A stretch of 64,000 nt of DNA from Azospirillum sp. TSH100 (GCF_004923295.1 NZ_CP039635.1:392501-456500), one strand, 5' to 3'. Counted from the stretch's first letter, positions 1 through 8,835 are shown. A program made the numbers and translations. The notes: generated by a model from the sequence alone, not told the origin.

Positions 1-293
1 ACGAGGTGATGGTCGGCTCCAACTACATGACGCGCCAGGGCTGGAAGCACGGCTTCCTCGGCACCGGCCGCCACCGCATCGCCTCGGCCCTGTTCTGCTA
101 CCTGCTGTGCCCGGCGGGCGGCGAGGCCGAATACGGCGCCGACAGCGACTATCTCGACGACAACTGGATCCCGCGCGAGTGGGAGTTCCGCTTCGGCACC
201 GCGACCTGGATGCACTCCATGCCGCATTTCATGCAGGAAGAGGTGCCGTGGGACGTCGAGTTCTACAAGGAGTTCCTGCCGCCGCGGAAATGA
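1..293 (+). CDS. VOC-family ring-cleavage-type dioxygenase, C-terminal fragment
   Basis: The reading frame is already open at base 3 and ends with TGA at 291-293, so only about 96 C-terminal residues are present and the start lies outside the window. The pattern of a GRHRIAS segment, then an acidic tail with YGADSDYLDD and a W-x-PREWE segment, resembles the end of glyoxalase/extradiol-dioxygenase (VOC) proteins, where HxIxS...EYxxDxDxIDD supplies metal-binding and lid residues. It lies 88 bp upstream of an FAD monooxygenase, which fits a hydroxylate-then-cleave aromatic pathway. The family call is moderately secure; the substrate is unknown. A non-catalytic VOC protein is possible because the N-terminal metal ligands cannot be seen. 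Confidence 0.6.
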   Translation, partial: EVMVGSNYMTRQGWKHGFLGTGRHRIASALFCYLLCPAGGEAEYGADSDYLDDNWIPREWEFRFGTATWMHSMPHFMQEEVPWDVEFYKEFLPPRK

Positions 294-381
294 CGCGGCA
301 ACAGGCGAAGCAAGAACCGGGAAAACACGGATTGGGAAGGACCGGCGGCCGATCCGCCGGCCTTCGGAGGGAACGAGCAGC

Positions 382-1503
382 ATGAAACCTGTCGAAAAGA
401 TCCTGGTGGTGGGCGGCGGCATCGGCGGACTGGGCGCCGCCATCGCGCTGCGCCGCCGCGGCTTCGCCGTCGATCTGGTGGAGGTGAAGCCGGACTGGAC
501 GGTCTACGGCGTCGGCATCATCGTGCAATGCAACGTGGTGCGGGCCATCGCCCAGCTCGGCATCCTCGACCGCTTCCTCGATTCCGCCTTCAGCTTCGAC
601 AATGTCAGCATCTACCGCACCGACGGCGGGCGCCTCGCCACCATTCCGGGGCACCGGCTGGCCGGTCCCGATTATCCGGCCAATGTCGGCGTGTCGCGCC
701 GCGCCCTGCACAATGTGCTGGTGGCGTCGGCGGCCGAGCTGGGCGCCTCGCTGCGTCTCGGTGTCACCGTCGAAACGCTGAAGGATGATGGGGACGGGGT
801 GGATGTCCTGTTCACCGATGGCCGGCTCGAGCGCTACGATCTGGTGATCGGCGCCGATGGGCTGTTCTCCAAGATCCGTGGCCTGTTGTGGGGCGACGCG
901 GTGCGGCCACGCTTCACCGGCCAGTCGGTCTGGCGCTACAATTTCCGCCGCCGGCCGGAGGTCGACCACCTGATGTCCTTCACCGGGCCGGAGGCGAATG
1001 CCGGGCTGGTGCCGCTGGCCGACGACCTGATGTACATGTATGTGACCTCGGTCGAACCGGGCAATCCGCGCATGGAGACGGCGCAGCTGCCCGCTCTGAT
1101 GCGCGAGCGGCTGGCCGGCTTCGGCGGCCTCATCGGTGAGCTGCGCGAGGAGATCACCGACCCCGAAGGCGTCGTCTACAAGCCGCTGGAGGTGGTCTTC
1201 ACCCCGGAGCCGTGGCATCGCGGCCGTGTCGTGCTGATCGGCGACGCCGCCCACGCCACCACCCCGCATCTGGGCCAGGGCGCCGGCATGGCGATCGAGG
1301 ATGTGCTGGTGCTGGCCGAGGAGCTGGAGCGCGGCGGGCCACTGGAGCGGGTCTTCACCGCCTACATGGACCGCCGCCTGCCGCGCTGCAAATACATTGC
1401 CGAGACCTCCATCCAGATCGGCGAGTGGGAGATGAACAAGGTCGACATCGACCGCTCCCCCATCGTCCGGCAGATGCTGGAACTGACCGCCCAGCCGATC
1501 TGA
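382..1503 (+). CDS. FAD-dependent aromatic-ring monooxygenase (UbiH/PHBH-like)
   Basis: A 373-residue flavoprotein hydroxylase. The N-terminus has the Rossmann dinucleotide motif GGGIGGLGAAIAL (about residues 11-23). A mid-protein GADGLFSKIR (about 158-167) matches the conserved DG motif that contacts FAD and NAD(P)H. The second FAD motif GDAAHATTPHLGQGAGMA lies at about 288-305. Length and motif order match single-component group A monooxygenases such as 3-hydroxybenzoate or salicylate hydroxylases. A good ribosome site (GGAGGGAAC) precedes the ATG. It sits between the VOC fragment and an FAH-family gene, so it probably activates an aromatic compound for ring opening. The exact substrate cannot be read from the sequence. 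Confidence 0.85.
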   Translation: MKPVEKILVVGGGIGGLGAAIALRRRGFAVDLVEVKPDWTVYGVGIIVQCNVVRAIAQLGILDRFLDSAFSFDNVSIYRTDGGRLATIPGHRLAGPDYPANVGVSRRALHNVLVASAAELGASLRLGVTVETLKDDGDGVDVLFTDGRLERYDLVIGADGLFSKIRGLLWGDAVRPRFTGQSVWRYNFRRRPEVDHLMSFTGPEANAGLVPLADDLMYMYVTSVEPGNPRMETAQLPALMRERLAGFGGLIGELREEITDPEGVVYKPLEVVFTPEPWHRGRVVLIGDAAHATTPHLGQGAGMAIEDVLVLAEELERGGPLERVFTAYMDRRLPRCKYIAETSIQIGEWEMNKVDIDRSPIVRQMLELTAQPI

Positions 1504-1536
1504 TCCCCCCTTCCGACCGGCAGGAGGCCGGATGTC

Positions 1537-2541
1537 ATGAAACTTGCCAGCTTGAAGAACGGGCGGCGCGACGGCCGGCTGGTCGTGGTGTCCCGCGACC
1601 TGACCCGCGCCATTGATGCCGCTCCCATCGCCGCCACCTTGCAGGACGCCGTCGAACGCTGGGCGGACTGCGAGGAGCCGCTGCGTACGCTGGCCGCCGA
1701 ACTGGAGGCCGGAACGGCGGACGGCGCCTTCGCCTTCGATCCGGCGCAGGCCCATGCGCCACTGCCGCGCGGCTACCAGTGGGTCGACGGATCGGCCTTC
1801 CTCAACCATGGCCGGCTGTTGCAGCTTGCCTACAAACTGCCGCCGATCGAAGACGCCGCCACCATCCCCCTGATGTATCAGGGCGCCTCCGACGATTTCC
1901 TCGGCCCGCATGACGATCTGCCGCTGCCCGACGAGGCGCTGGGCATCGATTTCGAGGGCGAGTTCGCGGTGATGACCGACGATGTGCCGATGGGCTGCAC
2001 CGCCGCCGAGGCCGCCGGCCATGTGAAGCTGGTTCTGCAACTGAACGACGTCAGCCTGCGCGCCCTCGGCCCGCGCGAGATGAAGACCGGCTTCGGCTTC
2101 CTCCAGACCAAGCCGTCGACCTCCTTCGCGCCGGTGGCGGTGACCCCGGACGAGCTTGGCCGGGCCTGGAGCGACGGACGGGTCCATCTGCCGCTGCGGG
2201 TGGACTGGAACGGCGACTGGTTCGGCCATCCCAACGGCGGCGGGATGAATTTCAGCTTCTTCGAGCTGATCGCCCATGCCGCCCGCACCCGTCGGCTGCA
2301 TGCCGGAACCATCGTCGGCTCCGGCACGGTGTCGAGCGCCGAGCCCGGCGCCGGATCGGCCTGCATCGCCGAGCGCCGCGCCATCGAGACCATCGAGCAT
2401 GGCGCGCCGCGCACCGGCTTCCTGCGCTTCGGCGACCGGGTGCGGATGGAGGCCAGAGGCGACGACGGCGGCCCGCTGTTCGGCGCAATCGACCAGCGTG
2501 TCGTCGCCGCCGCAGCTTCGCGGCAGGGGACTGCGCGATGA
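1537..2541 (+). CDS. Fumarylacetoacetate hydrolase-family protein
   Basis: A 334-residue FAH-superfamily enzyme. The central part has the acidic metal-site region (DFEGEFAVM, about residues 139-147) followed by LQLNDVSLR, the usual E-x-E...ND arrangement. It then has QTKPSTSFAPVAVTP and the C-terminal GSGTVSSAEPG signature (about 264-274). Family members hydrolyse or hydrate the acyl products of ring cleavage. AGGAGG lies at 1522-1527, nine bases before the ATG. The stop overlaps the start of the next gene (ATGA), implying translational coupling. The product is likely a hydrolase or hydratase for the dienoate made upstream. Its N-terminus (about 60 residues before the FAH core) is typical of the longer bacterial FAH subgroup. 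Confidence 0.85.
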   Translation: MKLASLKNGRRDGRLVVVSRDLTRAIDAAPIAATLQDAVERWADCEEPLRTLAAELEAGTADGAFAFDPAQAHAPLPRGYQWVDGSAFLNHGRLLQLAYKLPPIEDAATIPLMYQGASDDFLGPHDDLPLPDEALGIDFEGEFAVMTDDVPMGCTAAEAAGHVKLVLQLNDVSLRALGPREMKTGFGFLQTKPSTSFAPVAVTPDELGRAWSDGRVHLPLRVDWNGDWFGHPNGGGMNFSFFELIAHAARTRRLHAGTIVGSGTVSSAEPGAGSACIAERRAIETIEHGAPRTGFLRFGDRVRMEARGDDGGPLFGAIDQRVVAAAASRQGTAR

Positions 2542-3494
2542 GGGTTCTCGTCACCGGTGCGGGCGGTTTCGTCGGACGGCGGCTGGTCGCCCGGCTGCTC
2601 GAAGAGGAAGCCTTGGGTGCGCTGGTCGAGCGGATCGACCTGATCGACCTGAGCTTCGACGGGCTGCCGGAGGATGCCCGGCTGCGCCGCCATCGCGGCA
2701 GCTTCGGTGACGGGGAAATGCTGGAGGCGGCACTCGCGGATGGTGGTGGGGACGTCGTCTTCCACCTCGCCAGTCTGGCTGGAGGAGCGGCGGAGGCCGA
2801 TTACGAGGCGGGCCGGCGGGTCAATCTGGACGCGACGTTGGCCCTGTTCGACAGGCTGGGCCGCCGCTCCGCCGGTGGACAAGCCGCTCCGGTCGTCGTT
2901 TTCGCCAGCAGCATCGCCGTCTATGGCGCGCCGCTGACGTCGCCGGTGGATGACCGGACCCTGCCGCGCCCGGTGCTGAGCTACGGCACGCACAAGCTGG
3001 CGGCGGAGCTGGTGTTGCAGGATCTCAGCCGCATCGGCCGCATCGACGGCCGCGCGCTGCGGCTGCCCGGCATCGTCGCCCGGCCGCGCACCGCCTCCGC
3101 CGGCCTGCGCTCCGCCTTCATGAGCGAGCTGATGTGGGCCGCCGCCGCGGGAGACTCCTATGTCTGCCCGGTATCGCCCCAGGCGGTCGCCTGGTGGATG
3201 TCGGCGGACTGCTGCGTCGACAATCTGCTGCATGCCGCGCGGCTCGACCATGACGCAGTGGAAGCACAGCGCGTCTGGCCGCTGCCGGTCCTGCGCCTGA
3301 CCATCGCGGAGGTGGTGGAGGCGCTGGCCCGCCGCTTCGGCGCCAGCTGCCGCGACCGCATCGCCTATGCCCCCGACGCCGGGCTGGAGGCCGTCTTCGG
3401 CAGCTTCCCGCCGCTGCTGGCGACGGCGGCGGAACGGCTGGGATTTCGCCATGACGGATCGGCCGACGCGCTGGTCCGCAACGCGATGAAATGA
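2538..3494 (+). CDS. NAD-dependent epimerase/dehydratase (extended SDR)
   Basis: A 318-residue extended SDR. It begins with the nucleotide motif VTGAGGFVGRRL (about residues 5-16). An FASSIAVYG strand precedes the catalytic tyrosine in SYGTHKLAAELV (YxxxK, about 154-158). The arrangement is close to D-erythronate dehydrogenase (DenD)-like SDRs, which oxidise a hydroxy-acid or sugar-acid carbon. The start overlaps the preceding stop as ATGA, so it belongs to the catabolic operon. Its role with the FAH protein and alpha/beta hydrolase is unclear. It could oxidise a hydroxylated intermediate or handle a sugar-acid side branch. Confidence 0.75.
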   Translation: MRVLVTGAGGFVGRRLVARLLEEEALGALVERIDLIDLSFDGLPEDARLRRHRGSFGDGEMLEAALADGGGDVVFHLASLAGGAAEADYEAGRRVNLDATLALFDRLGRRSAGGQAAPVVVFASSIAVYGAPLTSPVDDRTLPRPVLSYGTHKLAAELVLQDLSRIGRIDGRALRLPGIVARPRTASAGLRSAFMSELMWAAAAGDSYVCPVSPQAVAWWMSADCCVDNLLHAARLDHDAVEAQRVWPLPVLRLTIAEVVEALARRFGASCRDRIAYAPDAGLEAVFGSFPPLLATAAERLGFRHDGSADALVRNAMK

Positions 3495-3512
3495 TCAAGA
3501 AAGGGATGGGTT

Positions 3513-4670
3513 ATGTTCCGTTACTTCCCGACCAACTATGTCTGGAACCTGTCGGTCGATCTGGCGCTGGAGATGGGCGCCAAGATCGGCGAGATCGAGG
3601 AGATGTGCGCGCCGCTGCTCGACGTGTCGAAGCAGGGTGACGACGCCGGCACCCGCCTGTTCATGCAGTCCTGGGTCGCCATGGCCGACAAGCTCTGCGA
3701 ACTGGCGGCGGAGGACGAGGCGCAGGGCCGGCTGCTGTCGGCCGGCGACAAGCTGAACCGCGCCGCCAGCTACCTGATCACCGCCGAGCGGATGCAGGGG
3801 TATGGCAGCGACGGCCGCGCCGCCCTCTATGCCCGCTTCCAGGAGGTGTTCCGCAAGGGCGTCCGGCTGGCAAAGGAGAATTGCGAGCGGGTCGAGATCC
3901 CCTATGGCGACGCTCACATCGCCGGCCTCCATGTCCGGGCCGAGGGCGTTGAGGGGCCGGCGCCGATCCTGGTGCAGGTCAACGGCCTCGACAGCACCAA
4001 GGAGATGAAATACCGCGTCGGTCTGCCGCGCATGCTGGCCAAGCGCGGCATCGCCTCCCTGATCATCGACCAGCCCGGCACCGGCGAAGCGTTGCGCTTG
4101 CACGGCATGACCGCCCGCTACGACAGCGAGGTGTGGGCAAGCAAGGTCGTCGACTGGCTGGAGGGCCGGGCCGACGTCGATCCCAAGCGCATCGGGCTGG
4201 AGGGCGTGTCGCTCGGCGGCTATTACTGCCCGCGCGCCGTCGCCTTCGAGCCGCGCTTCGCCATGGGCGTGGTGTGGGGCGCCAACCACAATTGGGGCGA
4301 GGTTCAGAAGCGCCGGCTGGCCCGCGAGGGCGAACGCCCGGTGCCGCATTACTGGGACCATGTCCGCTGGGTCTGGGGCGCCAAGAACATGGACGAATTC
4401 ATGACGATCGCCGAGAAGGTGACGCTGGACGGCGTGCTCGACCGCATCCGCGTGCCCTTCCTCGTCACCCATGGCGAGGCCGACAAGCAGATCCCGCTGG
4501 AATACGCCCACCGCAGCTATGAACAGCTGGTCAACAGCCCGAAGCGTGACCTGAAGATCTTCACCCCGCGCGAGGGCGGCATCCAGCACAGCAGCTTCGA
4601 CAACAGCGACAACGCCGCCAACTACATCGCCGACTGGGTGGCCGAGACCCTCGGCGGCCGAACCGCCTGA
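3513..4670 (+). CDS. Alpha/beta hydrolase, FrsA / pseudooxynicotine-hydrolase-like
   Basis: A 385-residue hydrolase with an alpha-helical N-terminal cap of about 130 residues and an alpha/beta-hydrolase core. The nucleophile elbow is GVSLGGYY (Ser about residue 233). An Asp in THGEADKQIP (about 320-329) and a His in GGIQHSS (about 354-360) complete a likely triad. The long cap and total length match the FrsA/DUF1100 group, which includes 2,6-dihydroxypseudooxynicotine hydrolase, a C-C bond-cleaving enzyme. Location after a monooxygenase suggests a beta-ketone or carbon-carbon hydrolysis step. The substrate is inferred only from context. AAAGGGATGGG precedes the ATG. Confidence 0.75.
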   Translation: MFRYFPTNYVWNLSVDLALEMGAKIGEIEEMCAPLLDVSKQGDDAGTRLFMQSWVAMADKLCELAAEDEAQGRLLSAGDKLNRAASYLITAERMQGYGSDGRAALYARFQEVFRKGVRLAKENCERVEIPYGDAHIAGLHVRAEGVEGPAPILVQVNGLDSTKEMKYRVGLPRMLAKRGIASLIIDQPGTGEALRLHGMTARYDSEVWASKVVDWLEGRADVDPKRIGLEGVSLGGYYCPRAVAFEPRFAMGVVWGANHNWGEVQKRRLAREGERPVPHYWDHVRWVWGAKNMDEFMTIAEKVTLDGVLDRIRVPFLVTHGEADKQIPLEYAHRSYEQLVNSPKRDLKIFTPREGGIQHSSFDNSDNAANYIADWVAETLGGRTA

Positions 4671-4684
4671 ACCGGGAGCATGCC

Positions 4685-5203
4685 GTGAGCCAGGAAGACA
4701 CAGCCTATCGGGGCCGCCGCATCGTCACCGGCCATGATGCCGCCGGCGCCTCCATCGCGCTGGCGGTGGAAGCGCCGCCGCACAGCCGGACCCTGCCGGG
4801 CGCGCACTTCTACGAGATCTGGGGCACCGGCCGCAGCCCGGCGCCGATCACCTCGGTCGAGGCGGAGGAACCGACCAGCGACCGCCCGGCCATCCACCCC
4901 AGGGAAGGCGGCAGCGCCATCCGCATCATCGACTTCCTCCCCGCTGGCGGCGGCGGGGTGCGCAGCCCGATGCACCGCACCAGCACGGTGGATTACGGCA
5001 TCGTGCTGGAAGGCGAGATGGTGCTGATCCTGACCGACAGCGAGGTCGCGCTGAAGGCCGGCGACGTGGTGGTCCAGCGCGGCACGGACCATGCGTGGGA
5101 GAACCGCTCCGACCGCATCGCCCGCATGGCCTTCGTGCTGCTGCACGGGGAGTTCAGCGAGGAGCTGCGCGCGAAGCTGCCCGACCTGTACCTCATGCCG
5201 TGA
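4685..5203 (+). CDS. Cupin-domain protein
   Basis: A 172-residue single-cupin protein starting at GTG 14 bp after the hydrolase. The barrel has MHRTSTVDYGIVLEGEM (about residues 98-114), the first cupin box, where His and Glu-type ligands sit. LKAGDVVVQRGTDHAWENRS (about 122-141) is the second box. Such small cupins act as dioxygenases, isomerases or decarboxylases for pathway intermediates; this one ends the catabolic operon. The first box lacks the usual HxH pair (it reads MHRT), so metal binding may be partial and an accessory role is possible. Confidence 0.7.
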   Translation: MSQEDTAYRGRRIVTGHDAAGASIALAVEAPPHSRTLPGAHFYEIWGTGRSPAPITSVEAEEPTSDRPAIHPREGGSAIRIIDFLPAGGGGVRSPMHRTSTVDYGIVLEGEMVLILTDSEVALKAGDVVVQRGTDHAWENRSDRIARMAFVLLHGEFSEELRAKLPDLYLMP

Positions 5204-5214
5204 TCGGGCGCGCC

Positions 5215-5248
5215 GGCCGGATCAGCAGTCCGGATCAGCCGTCCGGCC
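5215..5248. terminator. Possible bidirectional terminator hairpin between convergent genes
   Basis: GGCCGGA at 5215-5221 and TCCGGCC at 5242-5248 are complementary, enclosing a 20-nt loop with two direct copies of CCGGATCAGC. It lies just after the cupin stop and runs into the 3' end of the convergent LysR gene. No T-run follows on either side, so termination is only a suggestion. Confidence 0.3.
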
Positions 5249-6149
5249 GCTCGGCGCAGGAGGCGAGCAGGTCGCGCATCCAGCGGTTGGCCGGGTCCCT
5301 GTCCTGATACTGGTGCCATTGCAGATGCTCGGCCAGCCTGGGCATCGGCAACGGCAGCGGCACCAGACGGATCGGCAGGAAGCGGGCCTGCCGGTCGGCC
5401 AGGCGGCGATGGGCGGTGACCACCCGCTCGGTGCCGATCACCAGCTGGATCGCAGAGTTGAAATCGTACGTTACCACCTCCAGCCGGCGGGCGCGGCCGC
5501 CGTTGGAGACGAACCACTCCTCGAAGGAGGGCATGCGCTTGGTGTTGCCGAACCGGGTGGTGATGTGGCCGAGCGCCAGATACTCCTCCTCGGTCAGGCT
5601 GTCGCCGACCAGTTCGTTGTCCGTCCAGACGACGCAGACGTAATCGTCCTCGAACAGCTGGCGGGAGGGATGGTCCGGCGACAGGTAGGGGTGCGGCATG
5701 ATCAGGAAATCGGCCTCGCCGCGCTCCAGCAGGTCGGTCGGCTGGGCATATTGCGACAGGAACTCGCAGGTGATGCCGGGGGCGAGCTTCGCCAGCCGGG
5801 TTACGGTGGGCACGCCCAGCACCGCCAGCACATAGTCCGACGCAATGATGCGGAAATGGCGCTTGGCGGTGGCGGGATCGAAGTCCAGCCGGGTTTCCAG
5901 TGTCGCCTGGATGTCCAGCAGGATGGTGCGGATGCGGGGGCGTAGAAGCTCCGCCAGCGGGGTCGGCACCATCTTGCGGCGGACCGACACCAGCAGCTCA
6001 TCGCCGAAATAGTCACGCAGTCGGGCCAGCGCGCCGCTCATCGCCGACTGGCTGAGATGCAGCCGTTCGCCGGCACGCGTGATGCTCTGTTCCTCCAGCA
6101 GGGCGTCGAGGGCAACCAGCAGATTCAGGTCCAGGCGGTTGAAATGCAT
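5235..6149 (-). CDS. LysR-family regulator, NodD/NahR-like subgroup
   Basis: About 304 residues from the ATG chosen here at 6149. The N-terminus MHFNRLDLNLLVALDALL leads into the winged helix-turn-helix (ITRAGERLHLSQSAMSGALARLR, about residues 22-44) and LVPTPLAE-like text. This is the signature of the NodD/NahR/LinR subgroup, which often controls aromatic degradation. The rest is the periplasmic-binding-like effector domain (TFGNTKRMPSF and related text). A longer frame reaches 6287 but would overlap the divergent cyclase start; an ATG at 6206 is the other option. It lies between the catabolic operon (convergent) and the cyclase gene (divergent) and probably controls both in response to a pathway compound. 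Confidence 0.85.
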   Translation of the reverse strand: MHFNRLDLNLLVALDALLEEQSITRAGERLHLSQSAMSGALARLRDYFGDELLVSVRRKMVPTPLAELLRPRIRTILLDIQATLETRLDFDPATAKRHFRIIASDYVLAVLGVPTVTRLAKLAPGITCEFLSQYAQPTDLLERGEADFLIMPHPYLSPDHPSRQLFEDDYVCVVWTDNELVGDSLTEEEYLALGHITTRFGNTKRMPSFEEWFVSNGGRARRLEVVTYDFNSAIQLVIGTERVVTAHRRLADRQARFLPIRLVPLPLPMPRLAEHLQWHQYQDRDPANRWMRDLLASCAERPDG

Positions 6150-6280
6150 GCGGTCACTGCCGGCGCTATCGATAGGAAACAGATCATCTGTATCGCCGAT
6201 TGTCATGATCGTGACAATCGATTTCTCAAATGGAATCGGGTGGTTAACACTCAGCACACCACCTGTGGGGAGGAACAGCC

Positions 6281-7069
6281 ATGGCACGACGCCTGATCGA
6301 TCTTTCCATTTATCTTGAAAACGATGTCTTTTCCGATCCTCCGGGTCTGCGCCCGACGATCGAATACGAGACCCACGACGAGTCCGTCACGACCTTCGAG
6401 CGGCTGATCCCCGGCCTGAAGGGAGAGGATCTGCCGGACGGCAAGGCGGCGGCGGCGGAATGGGTGCGGCTGACCACCCACAACGGCACGCATCTCGACG
6501 CGCCCTACCATTTCCATCCGACGATGGACGCCAAGCTGGGCGAGCCCCGCCGCTCGATCACCATCGACGAGGTGCCGCTGGACTGGTGTTTCCAACCCGG
6601 CGTGAAGCTGGATTTCCGCCACCTGCCCGATGGCCATGTCGTCACCGCGGCGGAGGTGGAGGCCGAACTGGCCCGCATCGGCCATGCGCTGCAACCGCTG
6701 GAGATCGTGCTGGTCAACACCCGCGCCGGCTCGCGCTACGGCCATGACGACTTCATCAACGCCGGCTGCGGCATGGGCTATGACGCGACGATGTATCTTC
6801 TCGAACGCGGCGTGCGGGTGACCGGGACCGATGGCTGGAGCTGGGACGCCCCCTTCTCCTACACCGCGAAGAAATATGTCGAGACCGGCGACAAGAGCCT
6901 GATCTGGGAGGGGCACAAGGCCGGACGCGACATCGGCTATTGCCATCTGGAAAAGCTGCACAACCTCGAAACCCTGCCCGCCGACGGCTTCCTGGTTTCC
7001 TGCTTCCCCCACAAGATCCGCGGTGCGTCAGCCGGCTGGACCCGCGCGGTCGCCATCATCGGGGAGTGA
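6281..7069 (+). CDS. Cyclase-family metal hydrolase (kynurenine-formamidase-like)
   Basis: A 262-residue protein with the family hallmark HNGTHLDAPYHF (about residues 67-78). The HxGTHxDxPxH ligands bind Zn or Mn in KynB-type formamidases, isatin hydrolases and related amidases. The C-terminal half carries GTDGWSWD and a late H-x-x-x-GRDIG segment, as in the larger cyclase subgroup. GGGGAGGAA at 6267-6275 gives a strong ribosome site. It is transcribed divergently from the LysR gene, suggesting LysR-controlled expression alongside the upstream catabolic operon. Hydrolysis of a cyclic amide or lactone intermediate is a reasonable but unproven role. Confidence 0.8.
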   Translation: MARRLIDLSIYLENDVFSDPPGLRPTIEYETHDESVTTFERLIPGLKGEDLPDGKAAAAEWVRLTTHNGTHLDAPYHFHPTMDAKLGEPRRSITIDEVPLDWCFQPGVKLDFRHLPDGHVVTAAEVEAELARIGHALQPLEIVLVNTRAGSRYGHDDFINAGCGMGYDATMYLLERGVRVTGTDGWSWDAPFSYTAKKYVETGDKSLIWEGHKAGRDIGYCHLEKLHNLETLPADGFLVSCFPHKIRGASAGWTRAVAIIGE

Positions 7070-7189
7070 GCCACATCGCGGGAGGCGGCGGCGCCCTCCC
7101 CTTGCATCGCCCACCATTCTGGGCTCTGCTGGGAACGAGGTTTCCGGCTTTTGCGGGAAACGGCGCCGTCACCGTCATCAGGCCCTCCG

Positions 7190-7909
7190 ATGCGTATCGT
7201 GTTCCGCTGTGATCCTGTGCTTTCCGACCATTTGCCCCGCCCTGTCCCGGCCCGCGGCATTCTGCCGGACTGGCTGCGTTCCATGCCCGCGAAGGCGCAT
7301 TCGGAAATCCATGGCCGGGAGATCCGCACGGTCAAACAGTGCCCGCCTTTCGTCGACGCCATGTCGCACGGTTTCATGATCCTGCTGCCGTGCGACGTGA
7401 CCGTTCGCGATGGCGCCTTCTCCTGGGATTGGGACATCCCGGAGCCGTCAACCGAAGGCCATCCGCGCTCGCCGCTCAGCTTCCACGTCACGGAGCAGCT
7501 TGCCGGAGCGCCCTTTTCCAACGGGCTGGCGGCGGTGAAGTTCAACAGCTTCTGGACGATCGAGCTGGAAGCGGGCTGGTCCCTGTTCGCCACCCATCCG
7601 GTCAACCGCCACGAGCTTCCGTTCAGGCTGGTGACCGGCGTCGTCGATTCCGATCGCTTCACCGATGCGGGGATCAATTTCCCGGCGATCTGGTCCGATC
7701 CCGATTTCTCCGGCGTCCTGCCCAAGGGCACACCGATCGCACAGTGTTTTCCGGTGCCCCGGGCAGCCCCCGATCTGGTGTACGAACCGTTCGACGAGGC
7801 GCACAAGGCGGCCTACCAGCAAACGGTGACAGAGGTGCTCGCTGGCCCCGGCGTCTACCGCAAACGCTTCCGCGCCAAGCGCCGCCATACGCCGGCGCAC
7901 ACCGTCTGA
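7190..7909 (+). CDS. DUF6065-like protein of unknown function
   Basis: A 239-residue soluble protein starting at ATG 7190 (MRIVFRCDP). It has no signal peptide or membrane segment. Recognisable features are an HGREIRTVKQCPPFVDAM stretch, WDWDIPEP, FNSFWTIELEAGWS and the Pro/Phe-rich PVNRHELPFRL, which together resemble DUF6065 proteins. Family function is not known; members occur beside TPR or 2-oxoglutarate-oxygenase genes. The gene after it is a TPR protein on the opposite strand, 13 bp away. The TTG at 7151 would add 13 poorly conserved-looking residues and was not used. Confidence 0.6.
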   Translation: MRIVFRCDPVLSDHLPRPVPARGILPDWLRSMPAKAHSEIHGREIRTVKQCPPFVDAMSHGFMILLPCDVTVRDGAFSWDWDIPEPSTEGHPRSPLSFHVTEQLAGAPFSNGLAAVKFNSFWTIELEAGWSLFATHPVNRHELPFRLVTGVVDSDRFTDAGINFPAIWSDPDFSGVLPKGTPIAQCFPVPRAAPDLVYEPFDEAHKAAYQQTVTEVLAGPGVYRKRFRAKRRHTPAHTV

Positions 7910-7922
7910 CCATAATCGGGTG

Positions 7923-8735
7923 TCAGGATTTGAGCATCCGCTTCAATGCCTCGCGGTCGAGCCACAGCTGGCCCTGCGGTGCCGAGGTCAAGGACATGGC
8001 GATCACGCCGAAGGTTTCGGGCTGCGCGCCATAGGCGGTCCGATAGGCGGCAACGGCACCATCAATGTCGTGCATGTCCTGAAGCACGATGCCCAGATTC
8101 ACCGCCGCCTGGGCGTTGTCGGGTTGCAGGTCGAGCACCTTGCGGTAGGCCTCGGCCGCGCCGGACAAATCCCGCAAATCCTGCTTAACAAGGGCAAGGT
8201 CGAACCAGAGCGAGGCCGTCCGGGCGGTCGCCGGGACGGCTTCCAGCGCGGTGGCCGCATCACGCAGCAAGCCGTCTTCAAACAGCAGCCGGCCGAGGCG
8301 CGCGGCGGCCTCCGGCAAGGCGGGATTGGTGTGGTTCACCACCCGCCAAGCCTCGGCCGCCCGGCTCCGGTCGCCGGCGGCATCCAAGGTGCGGGCCTGT
8401 TCAATCAGGATTTCGAGGCTGGGGGAGACTGCGGCGGCACGACCGAGGTGACGCATGGCCCGGTCGAACGCGCCGCTGGACCGCGCGATGCGGCCTGCCA
8501 GCAAGTGAGCGGGCGCGTTGTCGGCCCTCGCCGCCAGACTGGCCTGGATATGGATGTCCGCCCTGGCCGCGTCGCCCTTGGCGAACAGAACCGCCGCGAA
8601 CAGGTGGTTGAGGACCGGATCGTTCCGGCTCCGCCGCAGGCCGGTCTCGCACAGGGATACCGCCTGCTCCAAGCGTCCGGCATTGAATTCAGCCACGATC
8701 TGCCGCACCAGATCTTCGGTCGTCGCGACGCGCAT
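7923..8735 (-). CDS. TPR-repeat protein
   Basis: A 270-residue protein made almost entirely of tetratricopeptide repeats, for example LWFDLALVKQDLRDLSGAAEAYRKVLDLQPDNAQA split over two helices, with the typical W/Y-L-A-Y-P spacing. The ATG at 8735 (MRVATTEDLV) was preferred because the longer frame to 9041 adds an Arg/Pro-rich, low-complexity head. AAAGGCGGACGAGG lies upstream. It is convergent with the DUF6065-like gene. It could scaffold that protein or another partner; no catalytic domain is attached. Confidence 0.7.
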   Translation of the reverse strand: MRVATTEDLVRQIVAEFNAGRLEQAVSLCETGLRRSRNDPVLNHLFAAVLFAKGDAARADIHIQASLAARADNAPAHLLAGRIARSSGAFDRAMRHLGRAAAVSPSLEILIEQARTLDAAGDRSRAAEAWRVVNHTNPALPEAAARLGRLLFEDGLLRDAATALEAVPATARTASLWFDLALVKQDLRDLSGAAEAYRKVLDLQPDNAQAAVNLGIVLQDMHDIDGAVAAYRTAYGAQPETFGVIAMSLTSAPQGQLWLDREALKRMLKS

Positions 8736-8835
8736 GCCTCGTCCGCCTTTATCCTTGCCGCTTCGGAAGCCGGCCGGTGCAGCAGTCTTAGGGGCAGACA
8801 AATGGGCGCGCCAGACAAATTTCCGGCGTCCCGTA

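Noticed and set aside
229..3452. Two long minus-strand frames (723 and 524 codons) opposite the catabolic operon
   Set aside because: Low-complexity Gly/Gln/His/Arg text without motifs; the plus strand has recognisable monooxygenase, FAH and SDR motifs.
5235..6149. Calling the LysR regulator NodD
   Set aside because: The N-terminus is NodD/NahR-like, but there are no nod genes and the neighbours are catabolic, so only the subgroup is named.
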